Source: Proteobacteria bacterium UBA7415 (lineage in GTDB: Bacteria > Pseudomonadota > Gammaproteobacteria > Arenicellales > Arenicellaceae). From it: DNA of 64,000 nucleotides. This document shows positions 1-6,473 of the stretch, piece after piece. The stretch spans positions 1 to 64,000 of the forward strand of contig DKML01000020.1 in NCBI GenBank assembly GCA_002470515.1, written 5' to 3'. The translations under genes were made by a program, and so were the position numbers. The stretch's first letter is position 1; each line of letters opens with the position of its first letter. The notes below the pieces were generated by a model, which saw only the letters and a program-made list of their open reading frames with translations, did not search any database and was not told where the DNA came from.

Positions 1-378
1 ACCACGGTTAAACTCTCGACTGGCGGCTATGGGCAAACTACAGCCAGTCACTTGCCCTTAACGTAGGATAATTTACTAATTCCTTTTCTACGCCTAAGAG
101 TTAAAAAAAAATAAGCTCGTTTCGTTATTTGTGGGTGATTAGGTACAGCGCGTACCACCTCCCTGTAGTAGTGACTGAATGAAGTAGTTTCGAATTTCTG
201 TGGGTAGGGAAACACAGCGCAGGCGAGCGACCCACTACTAAAGTGCTGTAAAGTACCTAAAATGTTTGAACTGGGGATATAAAAAAAAGATTAAGTGTCG
301 TATTTAGAGCTTTAAGGCTGTAGCTATCCTTACCCCATACCGCTCTGGCTTCAGTCTCTTTTCATGCTTTGGTACTGT

Positions 379-551
379 TTATCCGCAAGAAAGGGTGTTG
401 AAGAATGTTGAACCTAAACTTGTTAAAGCTTGTTGTTAACAACCTGACAAAACCTGACATTTCAAACCTGATAAAACCTGAGATTGTTAGCGTGTTCTTA
501 CAGTTATCCTCAGCTCTACTTTATAGCCTTTTGATGTCAACATTTGTCAAC
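379..551. repeat. Iteron-like repeats with flanking DnaA-box-like sites
   Basis: AACCTGA occurs four times, starting at 441, 451, 465 and 475, so spacing is 10, 14 and 10 bases. A perfect 12-base palindrome, GTTGTTAACAAC, sits at 432-443. TTATCCGCA (379-387) and TTATCCTCA (504-512) each match the DnaA box TTATCCACA at 8 of 9 bases and flank the repeats. TGTCAAC is repeated at 535 and 545, again 10 bases apart. Helical-turn spacing suggests a protein-binding array, and with a Rep-like gene next door an origin is the likeliest reading. Confidence 0.5.
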
Positions 552-686
552 AACGTAATGACTAGACCATTACTTTAGTTTACCTAAGGCGTAAAAAAAT
601 GAGCCCTAACGTGTCCGAAAACTAATCCCTTTATGGACTTCAATAATTCAAGTTCTTGCGCTTGCTTTGAGCTTGTATGCAGATGA

Positions 687-724
687 GTTGCACGTTGCAC
701 CCCCTAAGAGATGCAACATGCAAC
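687..724. repeat. 13-base inverted repeat made of tandem GTTGCA units
   Basis: Arms 687-699 and 712-724 are inverted copies with a single mismatch, separated by 12 bases. Each arm is itself a tandem of a 7-base unit: GTTGCAC twice on the left, TGCAACA twice on the right. It lies three bases beyond the stop codon of the RepA-like gene. No T-run follows on the minus strand, so it is not a typical intrinsic terminator. It may be a protein-binding site or an origin stem-loop. Confidence 0.55.
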
Positions 725-727
725 AAT

Positions 728-1663
728 CTAATGCTCGTATTGAATTAAGCCTTCATCATTGGCTTTCTTTAAGTGCCTCGATACCGTGGACTTGTTTTTG
801 CCAATTAGCACCGCGATCTCTGAGCAACTAAGTTCTTTCTTATACTCAGCTACACATCGTTGATAAGTGCTGGCTTGTAGGCTTTCGGTCTTCCACACTT
901 GTTTACCGTTCATCATACTCAGACTGGCACTAAATGCTTGCGCATCGTTACCGCTAAAACCTCGATTCTTTTCATAGTGAACCTCAAAGCTAGCGCCCTC
1001 AGTGGGTGAGCTGCCTTGTGGCTTTCTTAGTGCAATAACAGTATCTAGAACGTCCTCTCTGCCCGATGTGCCGCGCTGACCTCCGCTCTTATTTGCGTGA
1101 TGAATCAATAAGATAGAGCGCCCCTCCGAGCGCATCTTAAGTAACCATCTTTGAACTGGAGTCCATTGGTCTGAGTCGTTCTCCTTTCCAGTCCTACAAA
1201 GCGTACTAATGTTATCGACGATGATTAAGTCGGCTTCACTGGTGTAGCTGTGCAGCTCTATCTGGCTTTCTTCGTTCGCCAGATTCGGCGTTACAACATC
1301 CTGAATATCAGGGGTAATCAGTTTGAAGTTGTCAGAGTTCATTACATCATTACCTTTGATAGTTCTTAGCCTCGCTTGCATATCGGAGGCGGGCATCTCA
1401 CCATCTATGTAGAGAACACGTTTGGGTGTTGGGGCAGTCCATCCTAAAAACTCACCGCCCGTTGCTACTGCATACGCCACATTGAGCGCGAAAAACGTCT
1501 TTCCTACGCCTCGATATGCATAGACCTGCGTTAGCCCGCTAGAGGGCAACCACGGCGCTAGTAGGCACGTTCTCGGGGGTATTTTCATCTTTAAGAACGT
1601 GTCGATGTCCGTAGCCACTATGCCGTTACAGTTGGTTTCTAGTTGAGTGGGGTCTAGTCTCAT
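728..1663 (-). CDS. RepA-like RecA-fold (AAA_25-type) ATPase with C-terminal helix-turn-helix
   Basis: The 311-residue protein has a P-loop, GVGKT, at residues 52-56. An acidic motif, YIDGEM, follows at about 85-90, then a hydrophobic strand ending in Asp, LIIVD, at about 146-150. This is the pattern of RSF1010-RepA-like and mobile-element AAA_25 ATPases, which act as replicative helicases or as regulators. A further Thr/Gly-rich loop with HH (IHHANKSGGQRGTSG) lies at about 187-200. The last 35 residues (CSEIAVLIGKNKSTVSRHLKKA) look like a winged helix-turn-helix. The start overlaps the upstream small gene by four bases, so the two are probably translationally coupled. The nearby repeats suggest a role in replicating the element. 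The family is fairly secure; the exact function is inferred. Confidence 0.8.
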   Translation of the reverse strand: MRLDPTQLETNCNGIVATDIDTFLKMKIPPRTCLLAPWLPSSGLTQVYAYRGVGKTFFALNVAYAVATGGEFLGWTAPTPKRVLYIDGEMPASDMQARLRTIKGNDVMNSDNFKLITPDIQDVVTPNLANEESQIELHSYTSEADLIIVDNISTLCRTGKENDSDQWTPVQRWLLKMRSEGRSILLIHHANKSGGQRGTSGREDVLDTVIALRKPQGSSPTEGASFEVHYEKNRGFSGNDAQAFSASLSMMNGKQVWKTESLQASTYQRCVAEYKKELSCSEIAVLIGKNKSTVSRHLKKANDEGLIQYEH

Positions 1664-1920
1664 TTCAACCCCCGTTTATCAAGCGAGGCTAGGGCGAGGT
1701 ATGTATCAACCCGCTTAGATCGCTCTATTTTGGGTTCGCCTTTGTAATGCTTGTTCATCAACGATTCGAAGTGGTCTAGAATCTGACAACAGAATATTGC
1801 ACATTCCGAATCTCTCAATATCATGTTAAAGTAAAGGCTATTCAGCGTCTCAAGTTGGATAATCTTTGATCTGCCTGACTTCCCCCCCGGGGTCAGGCTT
1901 TTCTTTGTCTGGTGTCTCAT
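1660..1920 (-). CDS. Small hypothetical protein of the element
   Basis: This is an 86-residue protein with a Lys/Arg-rich N-terminus (MRHQTKKSLTPGGKSGRSK) and no domain I recognise. It overlaps the genes on both sides by four bases and has a GGAGG ribosome-binding site upstream of its start, which supports its being a real gene. It sits in the AlpA-to-Rep cassette, where small proteins commonly regulate replication or excision. I assign no function. Confidence 0.65.
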   Translation of the reverse strand: MRHQTKKSLTPGGKSGRSKIIQLETLNSLYFNMILRDSECAIFCCQILDHFESLMNKHYKGEPKIERSKRVDTYLALASLDKRGLK

Positions 1921-2138
1921 TTTTGAGTACCTCCGCTTTGTTGTTCTAAGGTGAGCGCAAAAGATCCATTTTTAGGTTGTTTTTTCGCCCGTTTTGGGTG
2001 AGTTGTCGGTCTAACTGGATAAAGGCAACATAGGGTACAGGGGCAGTCCTCAATCTGCTTTCTCCACGTGCCTAGACCTGAGAGGTGATCGTATCCACAT
2101 GAGCGGCAATGATCGTTAATTGCTTTGCGGAGGCTCAT
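1917..2138 (-). CDS. Small cysteine-rich protein, probable zinc-binding
   Basis: A 73-residue protein with Cys pairs CRSC near residue 11 and CPCTLCC near residue 33, spaced as in a small treble-clef or zinc-ribbon-like fold. The N-terminal half (KAINDHCRSCGYD, then a Trp and CPCTLC) resembles small proteins I associate with AlpA/integrase islands in proteobacteria. The C-terminal part is basic and low in complexity. It overlaps the AlpA gene and the next gene by four bases each. Zinc binding is inferred from the Cys spacing; the cellular role is unknown. Confidence 0.65.
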   Translation of the reverse strand: MSLRKAINDHCRSCGYDHLSGLGTWRKQIEDCPCTLCCLYPVRPTTHPKRAKKQPKNGSFALTLEQQSGGTQK

Positions 2139-2335
2139 TGGTTCGCCCCCTGTTTAGCTTCATTGAGTTTCTGCTCTATCCAGTCCTCAATTGCTTTCTC
2201 ACTCCATCCAACCATGCGAGTGCCTAGTTTAATGGACTTTGGGAAAGTGCCATTTTGCATCCCTGCGTATATAGAACTTCGAGACAATCCACTTGTCTCT
2301 TTCACTTCTGGTAATCGTAGTATCTTAGTAACCAT
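2135..2335 (-). CDS. AlpA-family transcriptional regulator / excisionase-like protein
   Basis: A 66-residue protein of the AlpA/phage_AlpA family (MerR-like winged helix). It has the family pattern: ILRLPEVKETSGLSRSSIYAGMQNG, then FPKSIKLGTRMVGWSEKAIEDWIEQK. AlpA proteins switch on integrase or excision functions in cryptic prophages and act as master regulators in phage-inducible islands. I chose the start at 2335 because a strong GGAGGAG lies just upstream; an upstream start at 2365 would lack this. The gene is first in a run of four overlapping genes (AlpA, Cys-rich, small basic, Rep-like), with a palindromic candidate operator upstream. Confidence 0.85.
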   Translation of the reverse strand: MVTKILRLPEVKETSGLSRSSIYAGMQNGTFPKSIKLGTRMVGWSEKAIEDWIEQKLNEAKQGANQ

Positions 2336-2420
2336 GTTTGCTCCTCCGTGGAAGCTGTTGAACATGGTGTGAAAGTTACGCTTAAATATCCGTTCTGGTA
2401 ATGACGTTAATTTGAATCAG

Positions 2421-2443
2421 ACCTATCTAGGTATCATGACACC
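2421..2443. promoter_or_regulatory. Overlapping palindromes upstream of the AlpA operon
   Basis: ACCTA-tc-TAGGT (2421-2432) is a palindrome with two spacer bases. It overlaps an imperfect 14-base palindrome centred on TCATGA (2430-2443). They lie in the 126-base gap between the unknown gene and AlpA, about 90 bases upstream of the AlpA start, where an operator would be expected. The binding protein is unknown; AlpA itself or a phage repressor is possible. Confidence 0.35.
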
Positions 2444-2461
2444 AAAAACAGAAAGGGAATG

Positions 2462-3505
2462 TTAGTTGTCATGATCTGTTAGTGAGCCATAAAACTCTTG
2501 CCTTGCTCGTTGGATCTGGCGCACATCAATTCCGTCGTCTCCATTAATCATTGCAAGGAGTTCGACTATGACGTCGGCGTGAATGTAGCCGTTTTTTTTA
2601 CGCCATACCCGTGAAGGGTCTATTCGATAGGGTGGTGTTGCCGTTTCCCCAGCGAATGATTTTTTGCGCTGTTGTCTTTTATAAATGCTAGTGGAGCTAT
2701 CTTTCTTGGAAAAGGTTTGAGTTTGAACAATAAATGTTGATGCATATCTATGTATCAAAAAATTTGTCAATATTTGTCTCTTCGCACTCCCATGATCTTT
2801 GGCAATAAAGTATCGGTCATACCTGCGTTGTATAAACGAAAAATTCAACCGTAAGTCTTGGTGTTCTATAAAATACCTAATTTCTCTCACTAGAGAGTTT
2901 ACGTGATGTTCATAGACCTGGTCGGCATTCTCTGACGTAAGTTGATCGGTTAATTCGAATGCAATTGCTTCTAGCCTCTTAGCCATAGATGCTTTTTGTT
3001 CAATACGCTTTTGCTCTGCTCCCTTAATGAAACGAATTGTTCCCTCTATGTCTATTTGGTGGCTAAGTTCGATAGCCTCGGCGGCAATCAAATACAGAAA
3101 GAACAAATTCGGTAGAGGAGGGGTGAGTAGTTTAAGATCAGCCTGACGTCGAATTATGAACGGAACGTCTGCCATTACTTTTTTACTCAAAAACTTCTCA
3201 GTGGCGCTTTTAAAGAAGAAATCGTCGTTAAGTTCTTTGACAAAAGGGTGCTTTTCAAACCGCGCTTCTTCGTACAGTTTTGAGTATTGGGCTGCTCTAG
3301 CATTGACCTCTTTAGTGGCATCTGCTTTTGCTTCGCTTATCGTTTGGTACTTGCTCGGCTGGTAATTGAGTAAAAATTCTGCTTGTCTATCCAAATGCCG
3401 ATCTAGATATTGACCTTTGCAGATACACATGGAGTAACTATATTCAAACGATGAAACTATTTTTGCAAAGTCTATAAAGCTTAGGTGTTCAGCACTCATA
3501 ATCAT
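2462..3505 (-). CDS. Hypothetical protein of the element, between integrase and AlpA
   Basis: A 347-residue protein I do not recognise. It has no signal peptide and no clear catalytic motif. Much of it looks helical and charged, with one hydrophobic patch (LPNLFFLYLIAAEAIEL, about residues 130-146) that is too polar at its end to be called a membrane segment. The C-terminal 70 residues are basic (KRQQRKK, RVWRKK). Its start overlaps the integrase stop by four bases, so the two are probably co-translated. The gap beside the integrase is where satellites and islands often carry cargo such as anti-phage genes. That is a reason to look, not evidence of function. Confidence 0.7.
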   Translation of the reverse strand: MIMSAEHLSFIDFAKIVSSFEYSYSMCICKGQYLDRHLDRQAEFLLNYQPSKYQTISEAKADATKEVNARAAQYSKLYEEARFEKHPFVKELNDDFFFKSATEKFLSKKVMADVPFIIRRQADLKLLTPPLPNLFFLYLIAAEAIELSHQIDIEGTIRFIKGAEQKRIEQKASMAKRLEAIAFELTDQLTSENADQVYEHHVNSLVREIRYFIEHQDLRLNFSFIQRRYDRYFIAKDHGSAKRQILTNFLIHRYASTFIVQTQTFSKKDSSTSIYKRQQRKKSFAGETATPPYRIDPSRVWRKKNGYIHADVIVELLAMINGDDGIDVRQIQRARQEFYGSLTDHDN

Positions 3506-4665
3506 TTTACTCTTTCGTGTTCTAGGGCAATCTCGTACCAGTTCTGCATCAAGGAAGCTCTTTGTTCTAGTAGTTCCGCCTTGTTATATACGCCCCGAAC
3601 ACTTCCATCAATATGGCCCAGTTGCCGTTCAATTGCGTCTGGATTGCACCCCATCTCATTTAGTTTAGTGCTCGCTAAATGTCTGAACCCATGCCCTGTC
3701 ATTTTTCCCGCATACCCCATACGCTTGATCAGTTGCAATATCGCGTTGTTGCTTATTGGTACTTTAGGCTTGTTAGGGCTGGCAAACACATACTGTCGGT
3801 GTCCAGTGTAAGGCTTTAATCGCTCTAGCACTTCCATCGCTCCTTCCGAGAGTGGTACTAGGTGGGTGCGCTTCTTTTTCATACGCTCAGCTGGTATTTC
3901 CCATACACGGTTCTCTAAATCGAACTCTGACCATTCAGCGCCTCTTAACTCGCCTGTTCTCACAAAGGTAAGCATTAGTAAGTGGGTTGCTAGCTTAATG
4001 ATTGGGTGCGCTTCTACTTCATCGAGCGCCTTTAGAAAGTCGGGCAATTCTTTAAACTCAATAGAGTTGTAATTGCGTTTCTGAGGGCGTTTTAGAGCGC
4101 CTTGTAAATCCTGGGCGGGGTTGTAGGTGCATAGACCTGAGGCGATAGCGTAGCGGAACACTGAGTCGCATCTCTGGGTGACCCTTCTTGACTGTTCATA
4201 CGCTCCACGCTTCTCAATCAAGCGTATGGTTTGAAGTAGCAAGGGCGGTGTGATGTCGTTTATAGGTATCTGACCGATTGATGGGAATATGTCCTTTTCA
4301 AGCGATATGATTACTTTCTGAGTGTGATTCTCTGACCAATACGAGGCTTGCGCTAAATGCCACGATCTAGCTATTGCCGCAAAGGTGTTTGTACTTTGGT
4401 CTTTCTCAAGTTTTTTGGTGAGAGAAGGGTCTATGTCTTTGCTGATTTGCTCCCTTGCTTGATCTCTTAGCTTCCTCGCTTCGGCAAGTCCTACTATCGG
4501 GTACTCACCGTATGAAAGAACTTTCTCTTTCCCACCAATACGATATTTTTGCCTCCAGAGCTTTGAGCCTGTCTTACTGACGTAAACATAAAGCCCATGA
4601 GAATCACCAACCTTGTAGGGCTTAGCCTTCGCTTTGAGACTTTTGATCTTTGTGTCGGTTAGCAT
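3502..4665 (-). CDS. P4-type tyrosine site-specific integrase
   Basis: An integrase of about 387 residues. The N-terminal arm-binding domain (MLTDTKIKSLKAKAKPYKV, then GLYVYVSKTGSKLWRQKYRIGGKE) is of the DUF4102 type. A SAM-like core-binding region follows, then the tyrosine recombinase domain. Catalytic residues are visible: Arg in FVRTGELRGAEW, the H-x-x-R box GHGFRHLAST, and the nucleophile Tyr in GVYNKAE near the C-terminus, preceded by LGH. The family integrates at tRNA or tmRNA 3' ends, and ssrA is adjacent here. I prefer the ATG at 4665 by homology; a GTG at 4683 adds six residues. It probably catalyses integration and excision of the element. Confidence 0.93.
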   Translation of the reverse strand: MLTDTKIKSLKAKAKPYKVGDSHGLYVYVSKTGSKLWRQKYRIGGKEKVLSYGEYPIVGLAEARKLRDQAREQISKDIDPSLTKKLEKDQSTNTFAAIARSWHLAQASYWSENHTQKVIISLEKDIFPSIGQIPINDITPPLLLQTIRLIEKRGAYEQSRRVTQRCDSVFRYAIASGLCTYNPAQDLQGALKRPQKRNYNSIEFKELPDFLKALDEVEAHPIIKLATHLLMLTFVRTGELRGAEWSEFDLENRVWEIPAERMKKKRTHLVPLSEGAMEVLERLKPYTGHRQYVFASPNKPKVPISNNAILQLIKRMGYAGKMTGHGFRHLASTKLNEMGCNPDAIERQLGHIDGSVRGVYNKAELLEQRASLMQNWYEIALEHERVK

Positions 4666-4760
4666 AATTGGGGGTATTTTCACCTAGTCGAACTGAGATA
4701 CCCCCAAATATACCCCCAATAGGTCTGGATGTCATGGTATCTTGTGAAACCTCTAGGCAC

Positions 4761-4783
4761 AAAAAAACCACCCTAAGGTGGCT
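4761..4783 (-). terminator. Intrinsic terminator downstream of ssrA
   Basis: On the minus strand, AGCCACC and GGTGGTT form a stem with a 4-base loop, directly followed by a run of seven T. It lies about 50 bases beyond the tmRNA 3' end and before the integrase gene, so it should end the tmRNA transcript and insulate the element. Confidence 0.8.
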
Positions 4784-4831
4784 GATTTGCTAGCTTTACT
4801 GGACTTTTTAGAATCTCGTAAAACCTAGAAG

Positions 4832-5187
4832 TGGTGGAGGCGGCGGGGATCGAACCCGCGTCCACAAGCCCTCCGCTCATCGGATCTACATGTTTAGTTT
4901 GTCTTCAATTTAACCCCTCGCAACTGGACAAACGCACTCGTTTCGGGGTGAGTCGAATTGTGTTTTAGCAGCCCCTTAATCGACACAAGGTGCGAGCGAT
5001 TTCATGTGATTTGAGGCCTAAAATCCAAGGCCATGAACAACCCGGGCAAGACCCTAACAGTCTAAGCTGCTAGTGCGTAGTTATCGTCGTTTGCAACTAT
5101 AACTTTTGTAACTGGTTTTAAGAGACAAGTCACATGCTCTACATGCACCGAAGGTTTCGCGACCCATGTCGAAGCCATGTCGCCCCC
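4832..5187 (-). ncRNA. ssrA: Transfer-messenger RNA (tmRNA)
   Basis: A 356-base tmRNA that rescues stalled ribosomes. The 5' end reads GGGGGCGACATGGCTTCGAC and the 3' end GCGGGGATCGAACCCGC followed by an encoded CCA, together forming the alanine-tRNA-like domain. The tag reading frame (5094 down to 5062) encodes ANDDNYALAA and then TAG, with a typical GCA resume codon and the LAA end recognised by ClpXP. It is a single-piece, not permuted, tmRNA. Its 3' end is the likely insertion site of the neighbouring element and remains intact. Confidence 0.96.
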
Positions 5188-5241
5188 TTTTTCTGTCGCA
5201 GTCGGTAATCAACCCGCCTGATGCAAAATCGGTATGCGTTA

Positions 5242-5269
5242 AGTATAGGGCTTAAATCAAATGATTCAA
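5242..5269 (-). promoter_or_regulatory. Sigma-70-type promoter of ssrA
   Basis: On the minus strand, TTGAAT (5264-5269) and TATACT (5242-5247) are separated by 16 bases. They lie about 55 bases upstream of the mature tmRNA 5' end, which leaves a short leader for 5' processing. Confidence 0.6.
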
Positions 5270-5385
5270 TGGTTATCCGCCGTCGTACGGTGCAAATTGT
5301 TGTTTAGTTTTTTCTGCGTTGGCAGTAAAACGACCTGATATTGTGTATGGTTAATGCTTACTCACAAAACACGCAAAATACTTCT

Positions 5386-6372
5386 ATGACCACTTTTAAA
5401 GCCCTTGTTGCCAACGAGATAGACGGGCAGTTTGGTACGTCGATTACTGAACTTAGCCTTGACCAACTTCCTGACCATGATGTGTTGGTAAGAGTTGATT
5501 ACTCCACCCTTAACTACAAAGATGGCTTGGCCGTAAGCGGCAAAAGTAAGATTTGTAAACGCTACCCTATGGTGTGTGGCATTGATCTGGCAGGGGAGAT
5601 TGTTGAGTCTGCGTCTAGCGAATGGTCAGTAGGCGATAAGGTCTTAGTGAATGGCTATGGCTTGTCTGAGAACCATTGGGGTGGTTATTCAGAGTACCAG
5701 CGGCTTAAGCCTGAGTGGTTGGTGCGTGTGCCTGATTCGTTAACTACTCTTGATACTATGGCAATAGGCACAGCAGGCTACACAGCGATGTTGTGCGTAT
5801 TGGCCGTGCAAGAGCATGGTGTTAAGCCAGCTGATGGTCCTGTTTTAGTGACTGGTGCGTCGGGTGGAGTAGGGTCGTTTGCCATTACGTTACTTACCAA
5901 ATTAGGTTACGAGGTTGTTGCGGTTACCGGCAGCGAGTCCGAGCATGCTTGGTTAAAGTCTATTGGTGCGTCTTCGATTATGGCGCGTGAGGAGTTTTCT
6001 CGGCCTAGCATGCCTATGGAAGCGGAGCAGTGGCCTGCGGTGATTGATTCTGTGGGCGGACAGACCTTGGCTTGCGTTATTAGTCAAACGCGCTATAACG
6101 GCGTTGTGGCCGCTTGTGGTCTAGCGGGTGGGTTTGATCTGCCTGCAACGGTTATGCCGTTTATTTTGCGTAATGTGCGTCTGCAGGGCGTTGATTCTGT
6201 TAATGCGCCTATCGAACGCCGGCAAGTGGCGTGGAAAGCGTTGGGCGACATGATTACGGCTAAAGACTTAGAACCTTTGTATGAGATTGCCTCGCTGGAA
6301 GATGTGCCTGAGCTAGCGGCGCAGATTATGGCGGGAACCTTGTCTAAGCGGCGAGTGATTAAGATTGGTTAG
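5386..6372 (+). CDS. acuI: AcuI/YhdH-family acryloyl-CoA reductase (NADPH)
   Basis: A zinc-free medium-chain dehydrogenase/reductase of about 328 residues. The YhdH/AcuI pattern is clear: STLNYKDGLAVSGKSKICKRYPMVCGIDLAG at the N-terminus, the NADP-binding GASGGVGSFA in the middle, and VMPFILRNVRLQGVDSV towards the end. Known members reduce acryloyl-CoA to propionyl-CoA, which detoxifies acrylate during dimethylsulfoniopropionate (DMSP) breakdown and in 3-hydroxypropionate metabolism. I chose the start at MTTFKAL (5386), which matches the family N-terminus; an ATG at 5341 would add 15 residues. No DMSP lyase or demethylase gene is visible in the window, so the substrate in this organism is inferred. 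A bidirectional terminator follows. Confidence 0.88.
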   Translation: MTTFKALVANEIDGQFGTSITELSLDQLPDHDVLVRVDYSTLNYKDGLAVSGKSKICKRYPMVCGIDLAGEIVESASSEWSVGDKVLVNGYGLSENHWGGYSEYQRLKPEWLVRVPDSLTTLDTMAIGTAGYTAMLCVLAVQEHGVKPADGPVLVTGASGGVGSFAITLLTKLGYEVVAVTGSESEHAWLKSIGASSIMAREEFSRPSMPMEAEQWPAVIDSVGGQTLACVISQTRYNGVVAACGLAGGFDLPATVMPFILRNVRLQGVDSVNAPIERRQVAWKALGDMITAKDLEPLYEIASLEDVPELAAQIMAGTLSKRRVIKIG

Positions 6373-6391
6373 CGTTATAGCCGTATGAAAT

Positions 6392-6428
6392 AAAAAGCGT
6401 GATCTGTAATGCAGACCACGCTTTTTTT
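6392..6428. terminator. Bidirectional intrinsic terminator
   Basis: AAAAAGCGTG and TCTG pair with CAGA and CACGCTTTTT around a short loop. T-runs occur on both strands. It lies between the convergent acuI and haloalkane dehalogenase genes and probably serves both. Confidence 0.85.
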
Positions 6429-6473
6429 GTGTATTAACCAGCGGCTCTCTAGAGCGGCATAATTAATGTGGTC

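Larger units (their letters stand above)
1..727. other. Gene-free region of the element with origin-like repeats
   Basis: No convincing coding sequence lies here on either strand. The stretch holds several short inverted repeats near the left edge, for example GACTGGC at 18-24 against GCCAGTC at 43-49. It also holds a cluster of direct repeats with DnaA-box-like sites at 379-551 and a large inverted repeat at 687-724, both listed separately. Its position just beyond the RepA-like gene suggests a replication or partition region. That role is inferred. Confidence 0.5.
1..4831. mobile_element. Integrative element in the 3' end of ssrA (one end only)
   Basis: A tyrosine integrase gene lies directly beside the 3' end of the tmRNA gene. 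It is followed on the same strand by an unknown gene, an AlpA-type regulator, two small genes and a RepA-like ATPase. ssrA is a well-known integration site for this integrase family, and integrase-AlpA-Rep is the core layout of phage satellites and small genomic islands. The right boundary is taken as the ssrA 3' terminus. I found no second copy of the ssrA 3' end in the first 727 bases, so the left attachment site probably lies outside the window. No capsid, terminase or conjugation genes are visible in the part shown. Confidence 0.8.

Noticed and set aside
2109..2372. An 87-residue plus-strand frame over the AlpA gene
   Set aside because: It is the antisense shadow of AlpA, whose family match, GGAGGAG site and overlapping operon context are much stronger.
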